Below, in pieces: positions 37,490 through 46,761 of a stretch of 64,000 nucleotides of DNA. Source of the stretch: Duganella phyllosphaerae. Lineage in GTDB: Bacteria; Pseudomonadota; Gammaproteobacteria; Burkholderiales; Burkholderiaceae_D. The stretch is taken from contig NZ_LROM01000082.1 of the NCBI RefSeq assembly GCF_001758785.1, positions 1 to 64,000 on the forward strand. The letters are read 5' to 3'. The notes beneath the pieces were generated by a model. The model worked only from the letters and a program-made list of their open reading frames with translations. It did no database searches and had not been told where the DNA came from. The position numbers were made by a program, and so were the translations under genes. The first letter of the stretch is position 1, and the number at the start of each line of letters is the position of its first letter.

Positions 37490-38455
37490 TCACGCAGAAA
37501 ATGGATGGGTGGTGCGCCAGTGGTCGGCGATATCGATGCGGCGCGTGATCCATACCTGCTCGTGCGACTGCACATAGTCGAGGAAGCGCGCCAGCGCAGC
37601 CAGCCGTGCAGGCCGGCCGACGATGCGGCAGTGCAGGCCGACCGACAGCATCTTGGGCGCGTTCAACCCGGCCGGGTCGCCTTCGGCGTACAGCACATCA
37701 AAAGCGTCCTTCAGATAGTCGAAGAACTGCGTGCCCGAATTAAAACCCTGGGCGGCGGCAAAGCGCATGTCGTTGGTGTCGAGCGTGTACGGCACGATCA
37801 GCTGCGGCGCCGTGGCGGGCTGGCCGTCTGCGCCCGTGTAAGCCACCTGCTGCCAGAACGGCAGGTCGTCGCCGTAATGGTCGGCGTCGTAGGCAAAGCC
37901 GCCGTGTTCCATCACCAGCCGGCGCGTATTGGGCGAGTCGCGCCCTGTGTACCAGCCCTGCGGCGCGCTGCCGGTGAGTTCGCGGATGATGTCCACGGCT
38001 TCTTTCATGTGAGCGCGCTCGGTGGCTTCGTCCATATTCTGGTAGCTGATCCAGCGCAGGCCGTGGCAGGCGATCTCGTGGCCGAGCGACTGGAAGGCGG
38101 CGACGGCCTCCGGGTGGCGCTTGAGCGCCATCGCCACGCCGAACACGGTGAGCGGCAGCTGGCGGTCTTCGAACAGGCGCAGCACGCGCCACAGGCCCGC
38201 GCGCGAACCGTATTCGTACAGCGACTCCATGCTCATGTGGCGGTCTGGGAAGGACGCCGCGCCGATGATCTCGGACAGGAAGGTCTCGGAACCGGCGTCG
38301 CCGTGCAGCACGCTGTTCTCGCCGCCCTCCTCGTAATTGAGCACGAATTGCAGCGCCACCCGCGCGCCGCCGGGCCAGCGGGCGTGGGGCGGGGTGCGGC
38401 CGTAGCCGACCAGGTCGCGCGGGTAGTTGTCGTATGTGCTCATGCGGGTGCTCAT
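37490..38455 (-). CDS. puuE: Allantoinase PuuE (polysaccharide-deacetylase-like)
   Basis: PuuE hydrolyses allantoin to allantoate and belongs to the carbohydrate-esterase-4 fold rather than to the amidohydrolases. The 321-residue protein starts YPRDLVGYGRTPPHARWPGG and contains QFVLNYEEGGE, GHEIACHGLRWI, GWYTGRDSPNTRRL and YDADHYGDDLPFW, as in that family. It is the single-domain form without a fused OHCU decarboxylase. Two ATGs four codons apart are possible starts; the first has GAG six bases upstream, the second matches the family start better. It leads the xdhABC-guaD operon and is divergent from the HIU hydrolase gene. Confidence 0.93.
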   Translation of the reverse strand: MSTRMSTYDNYPRDLVGYGRTPPHARWPGGARVALQFVLNYEEGGENSVLHGDAGSETFLSEIIGAASFPDRHMSMESLYEYGSRAGLWRVLRLFEDRQLPLTVFGVAMALKRHPEAVAAFQSLGHEIACHGLRWISYQNMDEATERAHMKEAVDIIRELTGSAPQGWYTGRDSPNTRRLVMEHGGFAYDADHYGDDLPFWQQVAYTGADGQPATAPQLIVPYTLDTNDMRFAAAQGFNSGTQFFDYLKDAFDVLYAEGDPAGLNAPKMLSVGLHCRIVGRPARLAALARFLDYVQSHEQVWITRRIDIADHWRTTHPFSA

Positions 38456-38603
38456 TCAGGTCTCAAAGACGCGGGCCGGTGTGTTGAGGAAAATATTGGG
38501 GAATATATCCTTAATCATATAGGCGTCGGCGTGCGCCGGTATATGATTTACACGATAGCCGCTTGTCATTCACCGATATAGACCGATACAGGACACCACC
38601 GCC

Positions 38604-38957
38604 ATGGGCAAACTCAGCACGCACGTACTCGATATCACCCAGGGCAAGCCCGGCGCCGGCGTCAAGCTGGCGCTGTACGCGGTCAACGCGGAGGGCCGCA
38701 CCCTGCTCACCACCGACGTCACCAACGCCGACGGCCGCTGCGCCGCGCCGCTGCTGGCGGGCGAGCAGCTCAAGGCGGGCAAGTACGAACTGGTGTTCGC
38801 CGCCGGCGACTATTTCGCCGAGCAGGGCGTGCAAGTGCCCGAGCCGCGTTTCGTCGATGAAGTAACCATCGCCTTCGGCGTGGCCGACGCCGGGCAGAAC
38901 TACCATGTGCCGCTGGTGGTGTCGCCGTGGGCGTATTCCACTTACCGGGGTAGCTAA
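38604..38957 (+). CDS. uraH: 5-Hydroxyisourate hydrolase (transthyretin-like)
   Basis: The enzyme hydrolyses 5-hydroxyisourate, the first product of urate oxidation, to OHCU. The 117-residue chain has the N-terminal LSTHVLDITQGKPG, a central DGRC, and the diagnostic C-terminal YRGS tetrapeptide of HIU hydrolases. No signal peptide is seen, so it is cytosolic. It is divergent from puuE with a 148-bp gap; TATGAT at 38542-38547 is a possible -10. It is followed 17 bp later by a TPR-methyltransferase gene. Confidence 0.96.
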   Translation: MGKLSTHVLDITQGKPGAGVKLALYAVNAEGRTLLTTDVTNADGRCAAPLLAGEQLKAGKYELVFAAGDYFAEQGVQVPEPRFVDEVTIAFGVADAGQNYHVPLVVSPWAYSTYRGS

Positions 38958-38974
38958 GCTAAGATGCGGGCACC

Positions 38975-40486
38975 ATGACCACATCCCACCCGGCGTTGAT
39001 CGCCTCCCTGCTGCGCCAGGCCGTGCAACTGCAACAGCAAGGCCAACTGGCGCCCGCGCAGGCGCTGTACCGGCAGGTACTGGCGCTCGAGCCGCAACAG
39101 TTCGACGCACTGCACCTGCTGGGCGTGATCGCACGCCAGCAAGGTGACGCAGTCGCCGCCATCGACCTGATCTCGCGGGCGATCGCGGTCGATGGCGGGC
39201 AAGCCAGGGCCCACGCCAACCTGGGCGTGGCGCTGATGGACGCCGGCCGCGTGCAGGACGCGCTCGACAGCCACGAGCGCGCCATCGCGCTGCAAGCCGA
39301 CTACGCCATGGCCTGGAGCAATCGCGGCAACGCGCTGCGCCAGCTGCAGCGCCATGGCGAGGCGCTGCACAGCTACCAGCGCGCTTTGACGCTGCAGCCC
39401 AACTACCCGGAAGCGCATTGCAACCGCGCCATCGTGCTGCAGGAAATGGGCCGCTACGCCGAGGCGCTGGGCGCGTCCGAGGATGCGCTCGACCTGCGCG
39501 AGCGCTACGCCGACGCCTGGTTCGCACGCGGCAATGCGCTGCACGGCTTGCGCGCGCTCACAGAAGCGATCGACAGTTTCGAGCGCGCCATCGCGCTGCG
39601 TCCCGCGTGGGTCGAAGCGCACAGCGCGCTGGGCGCCAGCCTGCAGCGGCTGGGCGACTTCGGCGCCGCGCTGGCCGCCTACGACCACGCCCTGGCACTG
39701 AAACCGGGCCACGCGCTGGCGCACTACCATCGCGGCAACACCTTGCGCTCGCTGGGCAGGATCGAGCAGGCGGTTGCCGCCTACCGCGCCGCGCTGGCCC
39801 ACGGCGACGATCCGCAAACCATCGCCTTTGCGCTGGCCTCGGTGGGTGCGGGCGAGACCCCGGCCACGCTGCCGGGCGAGTATGTGCGCACGCTGTTCGA
39901 CCAGTACGCCAACCACTTCGACCAGCACCTGACCGAAGTGCTCGGCTACCGCACCCCGGCCGCGCTCGACGAACTGATACGCGGCAATGGTCACCATGAT
40001 GACCTCGACATCGTCGACCTGGGCTGCGGCACCGGCCTGTGCGGCCCTTACCTGCACGCGTACGCACGCCGACTCGACGGCGTGGACCTGTCGCAGCACA
40101 TGCTGGACAAGGCGGCCGAACGCGCGCTGTACGGCGAGCTCGCCTGCTGCGACCTGGTGACGTATCTGGCTGGCCGCGACCAGGCATGGGACCTGGCTGT
40201 GGCTGCCGACGTATTCGTCTACATCGGCGACCTGGCGCCCGTCTTCGAAGCCGTACACCAGGCCTTGCGCGCGGACGGCCGCTTCTGCTTCTCGGTCGAA
40301 GCCGGGGTGGAAAACGGCGCCGACTACGTTTTGCAACCGTCCAACCGCTACGCCCACACCCTGCCCTACCTGCACCGGCTGGCAGCCGCCACCGGCTTCA
40401 CCGTCCTGGCCACCGGCAACTTGGCCGCCCGCCAGGAAAACGGCGCCCCGATCACCGCCCACACCCTGCTGCTGCGCAAAACCTGA
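38975..40486 (+). CDS. TPR-repeat SAM-dependent methyltransferase
   Basis: The 503-residue protein is a fusion. Residues about 1-290 form eight or so tetratricopeptide repeats with the typical ALxxxGxxxxALxxYxxALxLxP spacing. Residues about 335-503 form a class I methyltransferase with IVDLGCGTGLCG (motif I), LDGVDLSQHML (motif II) and a DVFVYIGDL post-motif. The substrate is unknown; TPR modules suggest a protein target. It may be read through from uraH but has no evident role in purine breakdown. Confidence 0.88.
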   Translation: MTTSHPALIASLLRQAVQLQQQGQLAPAQALYRQVLALEPQQFDALHLLGVIARQQGDAVAAIDLISRAIAVDGGQARAHANLGVALMDAGRVQDALDSHERAIALQADYAMAWSNRGNALRQLQRHGEALHSYQRALTLQPNYPEAHCNRAIVLQEMGRYAEALGASEDALDLRERYADAWFARGNALHGLRALTEAIDSFERAIALRPAWVEAHSALGASLQRLGDFGAALAAYDHALALKPGHALAHYHRGNTLRSLGRIEQAVAAYRAALAHGDDPQTIAFALASVGAGETPATLPGEYVRTLFDQYANHFDQHLTEVLGYRTPAALDELIRGNGHHDDLDIVDLGCGTGLCGPYLHAYARRLDGVDLSQHMLDKAAERALYGELACCDLVTYLAGRDQAWDLAVAADVFVYIGDLAPVFEAVHQALRADGRFCFSVEAGVENGADYVLQPSNRYAHTLPYLHRLAAATGFTVLATGNLAARQENGAPITAHTLLLRKT

Positions 40487-40719
40487 CTTCGGGGGCAGTG
40501 CCGACAATTGTGATCAAGCCATCAAGGTGATCAAATTATTACGTACCTTGCACACTTCGGACGGCAAACGCGGCCATTGAATCGTGCGCCGGTGGCTGCG
40601 CGCAACAGCAGAGGTACAATCGGCTCGACCAGCGGTCTGCACGCTTTACAAAGGATGTGCCTGAGGGCATGATTCAGAAGGGCAACTGGTTCGCCCTCCA
40701 CCATCCGTTGGAAGCAGCC

Positions 40720-42444
40720 ATGGCCGCAGTCTTACCGAATACCGTTCCGATGCCGGGCCTGGCGCGCGCCCTGATGCAGGCCGGCCGCCTGTCGCCGCCG
40801 CAGGCCGAGGCGCTGCACAAGAAAGCTCACCACGAAAAGCAGCCGTTCATCGACGTGCTGCTCGCCAGCGGCGCCATCGATGCGCGCGCGCTGGCCACCT
40901 TTTGCGCCGAGACCTTCGCCTACCCCTTGCTCGACGTCTCGATGCTCGACATGGAAGCGCTGCCGGCCAAGGCCATTGACGCCAAGCTGATGCAGGGCCA
41001 GCGCGTGGTGGCATTGGCCAAGCGCGGCAACAAGATGGCCGTCGCCATTTCCGACCCCACCAACACCCAGGCGCTCGACCAGGTCAAGTTCCAGACTGAA
41101 TCGACGGTGGAGCCGGTGATCGTGCCGCATGACGCCTTGCTGCAGCTGCTGGCGCGTTTTGGCCGCAGCGCCGAGCAGAGCATCGCCGACCTGGCCGGCC
41201 CGGAAACCGAGTTCCAGTTCGCCGAAGAAGAGGAAGCGCCGGCCAGCGCGGCCGACACCGCCGCCGCCAACGAAGTGGAAGATGCGCCGGTGGTACGGTT
41301 CCTCAACAAGATGCTGCTCGACGCCGTGACCATGGGGGCGTCCGACCTGCACTTCGAGCCGTTCGAAAAATTCTACCGCGTGCGCTTTCGCGTCGATGGC
41401 GTGCTGATCGAACACGCCCAGCCGCCGGTGTCGATCAAGGACAAGCTGGTCTCGCGCATCAAGGTGCTGGCCAAGCTCGATATTTCCGAAAAGCGGGTGC
41501 CGCAGGACGGCCGCATGCGCCTGGTGGCCTCGCCCACCCGCACCATCGACCTGCGCGTCTCGACGCTACCCACGCTGTTCGGCGAAAAGACCGTGATGCG
41601 CATCCTGGACGGCAGCCAGGCGCAGCTGGGCATCGACGCGCTCGGTTACGAGCCCGAACAGAAAGCGCTGTTGATGGACGCCATCCATCGCCCCTACGGC
41701 ATGGTGCTGGTCACCGGGCCCACCGGTTCGGGCAAGACGGTGTCGCTGTACACCTGCCTGAACGTGATCAACAAGCCCGGCATCAATATCTCCACCGCCG
41801 AAGACCCGGCCGAGATCAACCTGCCGGGCGTCAACCAGGTCAACGTCAACGACAAGGCCGGACTGACCTTTCCGGTAGCGTTGAAGTCTTTCCTGCGCCA
41901 GGACCCGGACATCATCATGGTCGGCGAGATCCGCGACCTGGAAACGGCCGACATCGCCGTCAAAGCCGCGCAAACCGGCCACCTGGTGTTTTCCACGCTG
42001 CACACCAACGATGCGCCATCGACCCTCACGCGCCTGATGAACATGGGCGTGGCGCCATTCAACATCGCCTCGTCGGTGACCTTGATCACGGCCCAGCGCC
42101 TGGCGCGGCGGCTGTGCAGTTGCAAGCAGCCGGTAGACATCTCGGCTGACCTGTTGCTCAAGGCCGGCTTCCGGCACGAGGATCTCGATGGCAGCTGGAA
42201 ACCATACGGCCCGGTCGGCTGCGAGCGCTGCAACGGCGGCGGCTACAAGGGCCGCGTGGGCATCTACCAGATCATGCCGATCACGCCAGCCATCGAGGCG
42301 CTGATCCTGGCCCACGGCAACGCCATGCAGATCGCTGCCCAGACCCAATCGGAGGGCGTGAAATCGCTGCGGCAGTCGGGCTTGCTCAAGGTGCGGCAGG
42401 GCATGACCAGTCTCGAAGAAGTACTCGGCTGCACCAACGAATAG
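40720..42444 (+). CDS. pilB: Type IV pilus assembly ATPase PilB
   Basis: PilB is the cytoplasmic hexameric motor that powers pilus extension. The 574-residue protein has an N-terminal MshEN/GspE-N domain (about 20-165) and an AAA-type secretion ATPase core with Walker A GPTGSGKT, the Asp box, Walker B region IIMVGEIRDLETAD, the His box TGHLVFSTLHTND, and a C-terminal zinc tetracysteine (CSCK and CERC). The ATG at 40720 gives the usual family length; an upstream in-frame start adds 21 residues without a better ribosome site. TACAAT at 40615-40620 is a possible -10. It heads pilB-pilC. Confidence 0.96.
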   Translation: MAAVLPNTVPMPGLARALMQAGRLSPPQAEALHKKAHHEKQPFIDVLLASGAIDARALATFCAETFAYPLLDVSMLDMEALPAKAIDAKLMQGQRVVALAKRGNKMAVAISDPTNTQALDQVKFQTESTVEPVIVPHDALLQLLARFGRSAEQSIADLAGPETEFQFAEEEEAPASAADTAAANEVEDAPVVRFLNKMLLDAVTMGASDLHFEPFEKFYRVRFRVDGVLIEHAQPPVSIKDKLVSRIKVLAKLDISEKRVPQDGRMRLVASPTRTIDLRVSTLPTLFGEKTVMRILDGSQAQLGIDALGYEPEQKALLMDAIHRPYGMVLVTGPTGSGKTVSLYTCLNVINKPGINISTAEDPAEINLPGVNQVNVNDKAGLTFPVALKSFLRQDPDIIMVGEIRDLETADIAVKAAQTGHLVFSTLHTNDAPSTLTRLMNMGVAPFNIASSVTLITAQRLARRLCSCKQPVDISADLLLKAGFRHEDLDGSWKPYGPVGCERCNGGGYKGRVGIYQIMPITPAIEALILAHGNAMQIAAQTQSEGVKSLRQSGLLKVRQGMTSLEEVLGCTNE

Positions 42445-42455
42445 GACCGCGACCC

Positions 42456-43670
42456 ATGGCAAACCCCGGCAACCAGGTCAAGGAAACCATCTTCGCGTGG
42501 GAAGGCAAGGACAAGAGCGGCAAAACCGTGCGCGGCGAGTTGCGCGCCGGCGGCGAGGCGGTAGTCAACGTCACCTTGCGGCGCCAGGGCATCATGGTCA
42601 CCAAGGTGCGCAAGAAGACTTACCGCAGCGGCAAGCGCGTCAAGGAAAAGGACATCTCGCTGTTCACCCGCCAGCTCGCGACCATGATGAAGGCCGGCGT
42701 GCCCTTGCTGCAGGCGTTCGACATCGTGGGCAAGGGCCATTCCAATCCGTCGGTGTCGAAACTGGTGATGGACTTGCGTGCCGATATCGAAACCGGCACC
42801 AGCCTCAACCAGGCGTTCCGCAAGTTCCCGCTGTACTTCGACGCCCTGTTCTGCAACCTGGTCGCCGCCGGCGAACAGGCCGGCATCCTGGAAGACCTGC
42901 TCACCCGGCTGGCCATCTACAAGGAAAAGACGCTGGCCATGAAGGCCAAGATCCGGTCGGCGCTGATGTACCCGATCTCGATCCTGGCGGTAGCCTTCAT
43001 CGTCACGGCCGTGATCATGATCTGGGTGGTGCCCGCTTTCAAGGAAGTGTTTGCCAGTTTCGGCGCCAACCTGCCCACCCCCACGCTGTTCGTGATGGCG
43101 CTCTCGGCGTTCTTCGTTAACTGGTGGTATGTGATTTTTGGTAGTCTTGGACTGGGCATCTGGTTGTTCTTCCGCACCTGGAAACGCTCGGTCAAGATGC
43201 AGCGCACCATGGATCGGCTGATCCTCAAGGTACCGGTGTTTGGCGACGTGGTGCGCAAGGCCACCATCGCCCGCTGGACCCGCACCCTGTCCACCATGTT
43301 TGCCGCCGGCGTGCCGCTGGTCGAGTCGCTCGATTCGGTCGGTGGCGCGGCCGGCAACGCCGTGTATGCCGACGCCACCCGCCGCATCCAGAACGAGGTG
43401 AGCACGGGAACCAGCCTCACGGCCGCGATGCAGAACGCCGACGTGTTCCCGAACATGGTCACGCAGATGGTGTCGATCGGCGAGGAATCGGGCGCGCTCG
43501 ACGCCATGCTGGGCAAGGTGGCCGACTTTTACGAGGAAGAAGTGGACGAGGCCGTGGCCTCGCTGTCGAGCCTGATGGAGCCGGCGATCATGGTCATCCT
43601 GGGCGTGCTGATCGGCGGGCTGGTGATTGCCATGTACTTGCCGATCTTCAAGCTGGGCTCGGTGGTGTAA
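42456..43670 (+). CDS. pilC: Type IV pilus inner-membrane platform protein PilC
   Basis: PilC is the membrane platform that couples the PilB/PilT motors to pilin. The 404-residue protein shows two T2SSF domains (about 70-195 and 270-395) with FTRQLATMMKAGVPLLQA and WTRTLSTMFAAGVPLVES, and three membrane segments. It starts 11 bp after pilB. pilA and pilT are not in the window. Confidence 0.96.
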   Translation: MANPGNQVKETIFAWEGKDKSGKTVRGELRAGGEAVVNVTLRRQGIMVTKVRKKTYRSGKRVKEKDISLFTRQLATMMKAGVPLLQAFDIVGKGHSNPSVSKLVMDLRADIETGTSLNQAFRKFPLYFDALFCNLVAAGEQAGILEDLLTRLAIYKEKTLAMKAKIRSALMYPISILAVAFIVTAVIMIWVVPAFKEVFASFGANLPTPTLFVMALSAFFVNWWYVIFGSLGLGIWLFFRTWKRSVKMQRTMDRLILKVPVFGDVVRKATIARWTRTLSTMFAAGVPLVESLDSVGGAAGNAVYADATRRIQNEVSTGTSLTAAMQNADVFPNMVTQMVSIGEESGALDAMLGKVADFYEEEVDEAVASLSSLMEPAIMVILGVLIGGLVIAMYLPIFKLGSVV

Positions 43671-43675
43671 GCAAG

Positions 43676-44041
43676 TTAGTCTGTTTTTTTCGTAGCGGAA
43701 CGCAAGGCCAGCAGGCGCTGGCGGCCGTCGGCCAGGGCGGCGTCGCCCTGGTCGAGCAGGTGCTCGATGGCCGCGCGCTCGGCGCTGCCGGCTGGAAAAC
43801 GCTGGCCGACGCTTTGAAAGCTGAGCAGGATGCCTTGCATGCCTTGCAGCAGCGCATCGTGGACGTCGCTGGCCAGGCGCTCGCGCTCGGCCAGTTGCGC
43901 CAGCTGGGCCAATAACGCACGGCGGCGGCACATGGCTTGGCACCAGCGGTCGTGGCACAGCAAACCCAGCACCAGGCACAGGGACAGTCCCAGCAACAGG
44001 CCACCGGTCAGCCACAACCAGGGGGGTAAAAAAGTCGGCAA
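43676..44041 (-). CDS. Orphan membrane-anchored HisKA_3-like dimerisation domain
   Basis: The 121-residue product begins at a TTG with GGAG six bases upstream. Residues about 8-30 form one membrane segment, and residues about 52-75 (ERERLASDVHDALLQGMQGIL) match the H-box of NarL-type sensor kinases, with the phosphorylatable His in VHDALLQ. No ATP-binding HATPase domain and no sensor domain follow; the frame ends at residue 121. It lies between pilC and pilD on the opposite strand. It is either a kinase remnant or a small protein using the DHp helices for dimerisation. Confidence 0.65.
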   Translation of the reverse strand: MPTFLPPWLWLTGGLLLGLSLCLVLGLLCHDRWCQAMCRRRALLAQLAQLAERERLASDVHDALLQGMQGILLSFQSVGQRFPAGSAERAAIEHLLDQGDAALADGRQRLLALRSATKKTD

Positions 44042-44200
44042 TCGAAACTCCAGCAGGTCAGTTCCGTCACCTTGCCATTAACTTTTGGTTACGCCCATAT
44101 CTCGTACGGGGGAGAAATTGCCCCAATACAGGGCAAATTTGACTGACCGCATGGTCCCCATGCTTTAATATGCACTGCGACTCACCAAACCACTCAAACT

Positions 44201-45076
44201 ATGCAATCGTCCCTGCTGTTCGCACCCGCCGGCGAACTCGCCATCAGCCTGATCGCGGGGCTGTTCGGCCTGCTGATCGGCAGTTTCCTCAACGTCGTGA
44301 TTCACCGCCTGCCGCAGATGATGCAGCGCGAGTCGGACAATTATTGCGATGTGGAAGCCGGCAAGCCGCCGCGCCACACCACCCAGTACAGCCTGGTAGC
44401 GCCGCGCTCGGCCTGTCCCCATTGCGGCCACCAGATCACGGCGCTGGAAAACATCCCGGTGCTCAGCTGGCTGGCGCTGCGCGGCAAGTGCAGCCAGTGC
44501 AAGGCGCCGATCTCACCGCGCTACCCGCTGGTGGAATTGCTGACCGCCGCGCTGTCGGCGCTGGTGGTGTGGCAGTTCGGCAGTGGCTGGCAAGGGCTGG
44601 GCGGCTTGCTGCTGCTGTACATGCTGGTCGCGCTTACCTTCATCGACTTCGACACCCAGCTGCTGCCCGACGACCTCACCTATCCGCTGCTGTGGGCCGG
44701 TTTGCTGCTCAATCTCAACACCACCTATGTCCCGCTCGAGAGCGCGGTGATCGGCGCAGCGGCCGGCTACCTGGTGCTGTGGTCGATTTACTGGGCCTAT
44801 AAATTGCTGCGCAAGCGCGAGGGCATGGGTTACGGCGACTTCAAGCTGCTGGCCGCCCTCGGCGCCTGGCTCGGCTGGACCATGTTGCCGGCCATCGTGC
44901 TGATGGCCTCGCTGGTGGGCTCGGTCGTGGGCATCGCGCTGATGGTGCTCAACCGGCGCGGGCTCGACTACCAGATCCCGTTCGGCCCCTACCTGGCCGC
45001 TTCCGGCCTGATCTGCTTCCTGTACCGCGCGCCGCTGGCCGAGGTCAGCGCGATTTTCTATCCGGTGCTGCGATGA
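44201..45076 (+). CDS. pilD: Prepilin leader peptidase / N-methyltransferase PilD
   Basis: This bifunctional inner-membrane aspartic protease cleaves type IV prepilins and methylates the new N-terminus. The 291-residue protein has the N-terminal [12 protein letters not shown], the two CxxC pairs (CPHCGH and CSQCKAP), and both catalytic aspartates in [12 protein letters not shown] and [18 protein letters not shown]. About seven or eight membrane segments are evident. It overlaps coaE by four bases (ATGA). Confidence 0.96.
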   Translation: MQSSLLFAPAGELAISLIAGLFGLLIGSFLNVVIHRLPQMMQRESDNYCDVEAGKPPRHTTQYSLVAPRSACPHCGHQITALENIPVLSWLALRGKCSQCKAPISPRYPLVELLTAALSALVVWQFGSGWQGLGGLLLLYMLVALTFIDFDTQLLPDDLTYPLLWAGLLLNLNTTYVPLESAVIGAAAGYLVLWSIYWAYKLLRKREGMGYGDFKLLAALGAWLGWTMLPAIVLMASLVGSVVGIALMVLNRRGLDYQIPFGPYLAASGLICFLYRAPLAEVSAIFYPVLR

Positions 45077-45678
45077 CGGTCCCGTTTGCGATCGGCCTGA
45101 CCGGCGGCATCGGCAGCGGCAAGAGCACGGTGGCCGACCTGTTTGCCGCGCGCGGCGCCAGCATCGTCGACACCGACGTCATCGCCCACAGCCTCACCGC
45201 GCCTGGCGGCGCAGCCATGCCAGCCATCGTCGATGCGTTCGGTGCACAATTTGCCGACGCCAGCGGCGCGCTCGACCGCGCCCGCATGCGCGCGCTGGTG
45301 TTCTCCGATGGCAAAGCGAAAGCCGCGCTCGAAGCGATCCTGCACCCGCGCATCCGCGCCGGCGCGCTGGCCGCTGCCGAAGCCGCGACCGGCGACTACG
45401 TCATGTATGCGGTGCCGCTGCTGGTGGAGTCGGGCACCTGGCGTGACAGGGTGTCGCGCGTACTCGCGGTAGACTGTCGCGAAGAGGTGCAGATTGCCCG
45501 CGTGATGGCCCGCAACAATCTCACCGAAGCGCAGGTGCGCGCCATCATGGCGGCCCAGGCCAGCCGCGCCGAACGGCTGGCGGCAGCGGACGATGTAATC
45601 GACAATAACGACGGCCTGGACGCGCTGGCGCCGCAAATCGACCGCCTGCACGCCCAATATCTGAAAATGCGCGATTAA
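45073..45678 (+). CDS. coaE: Dephospho-CoA kinase
   Basis: CoaE phosphorylates the 3'-hydroxyl of dephospho-CoA in the last step of coenzyme A synthesis. The 201-residue protein has the P-loop [10 protein letters not shown] at residues about 8-17, [16 protein letters not shown] and VPLLVESG. It is translationally coupled to pilD, as in other Burkholderiales. Confidence 0.97.
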   Translation: MTVPFAIGLTGGIGSGKSTVADLFAARGASIVDTDVIAHSLTAPGGAAMPAIVDAFGAQFADASGALDRARMRALVFSDGKAKAALEAILHPRIRAGALAAAEAATGDYVMYAVPLLVESGTWRDRVSRVLAVDCREEVQIARVMARNNLTEAQVRAIMAAQASRAERLAAADDVIDNNDGLDALAPQIDRLHAQYLKMRD

Positions 45679-45784
45679 TTTCGACCGGATCGCGCACTAT
45701 GCCCTCTCAATGTTTGTAATTTTGCTTGGCTTGCTTCAAAATCACGTGCATTGTTTGCAGGTCCACCTATAGAGGGATGTTATT

Positions 45785-46540
45785 TTGATCGTCTACGAAT
45801 ATCCTTTCAACGAACGCATCCGCACCTTGTTGCGCTTGGAGGATCTGTACGAGAAATTCCAGTTCTTTGCGCATCAGCCCGACCCGATGCAACACCATGT
45901 CGCCCTGTCCACCATTTTCGACATGCTCGAAGTGGCCGGCCGCGCCGACCTCAAATCCGACCTGCTGCAAGAGCTCGAACGCCAGCGCCAGACCCTGCTC
46001 GGCTACCGCCTCAATCCCAACGTCCAGCCCGAGATGCTCGACGCCATCCTGGCCGAAGTCGATTCCGTCAGCAGCGCGCTGGTGGCCGCCCAGGGCAAGA
46101 CCGGCCAGAACGTGCGCGATAACGAGTGGCTGATGAGCATCCGCGGCCGCACCATCATTCCCGGCGGCGCCTGCGATTTCGACATGCCGTCGTACTATGC
46201 CTGGCAACAGCGGCCGGCAGACCAGCGCTACAACGACATCGTCACCTGGTTTACGCCGCTGGTGCCGCTGTTCGACGCGCTGGGCCTGGTGCTGCGCCTG
46301 CTGCGCGACTCGGGAGCGCCGGTAAAAATGATTGCGGTGGCCGGCAGCTACCAGCAAATGTTGCAAGGCAAGGTGTACCAGATGCTGCGCCTGACGCTCG
46401 ACGAAACCTCGGGCGCCATCCCCGAAATCTCGGCCAACAAGTACATGTTGTGGGTACGGTTCACAACCCAGGGCGGCGACCTGAAACCCAAGCCGCTGGA
46501 AGATCAGGTACCATTCGAGCTTACCCTCTGCAACTTCTGA
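45785..46540 (+). CDS. zapD: Cell division protein ZapD
   Basis: ZapD cross-links FtsZ filaments at the division site. The 251-residue product starts with the typical VYEYPFNERIRTLLRLEDL and contains RQRQTLLGY and MLWVRFTTQ. The start codon is TTG, with GAGGG upstream; no ATG in this frame lies near the conserved N-terminus. yacG follows after nine bases. Confidence 0.95.
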   Translation: MIVYEYPFNERIRTLLRLEDLYEKFQFFAHQPDPMQHHVALSTIFDMLEVAGRADLKSDLLQELERQRQTLLGYRLNPNVQPEMLDAILAEVDSVSSALVAAQGKTGQNVRDNEWLMSIRGRTIIPGGACDFDMPSYYAWQQRPADQRYNDIVTWFTPLVPLFDALGLVLRLLRDSGAPVKMIAVAGSYQQMLQGKVYQMLRLTLDETSGAIPEISANKYMLWVRFTTQGGDLKPKPLEDQVPFELTLCNF

Positions 46541-46549
46541 TCAAATATT

Positions 46550-46723
46550 ATGGTTACCGTAGTGTCGTGCCCCACCTGTTCCGCCAAAGTGGAATGGAAG
46601 CCTGAAAACAAGTATCGCCCGTTTTGCTCGGAACGCTGCAAACAGATCGACCTCGGCGCCTGGGCCGAGGAAAAGTACGCAATCCCCGCCGCGCCGCCCA
46701 AAGACCCGCACGAAGAAGAGTAA
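46550..46723 (+). CDS. yacG: DNA gyrase inhibitor YacG (zinc-binding)
   Basis: A 57-residue open frame directly follows zapD and encodes [16 protein letters not shown], then [19 protein letters not shown]. The four zinc-binding cysteines form the CxxC...CxxxC pattern of YacG, a small inhibitor of DNA gyrase, and the residues after the second pair are the family's most conserved part. Size and position after zapD/coaE agree with the family. Confidence 0.93.
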   Translation: MVTVVSCPTCSAKVEWKPENKYRPFCSERCKQIDLGAWAEEKYAIPAAPPKDPHEEE

Positions 46724-46761
46724 GAGCGACTGCCAGGCCAGCCGCTCCTGGCGGCTTGCCG

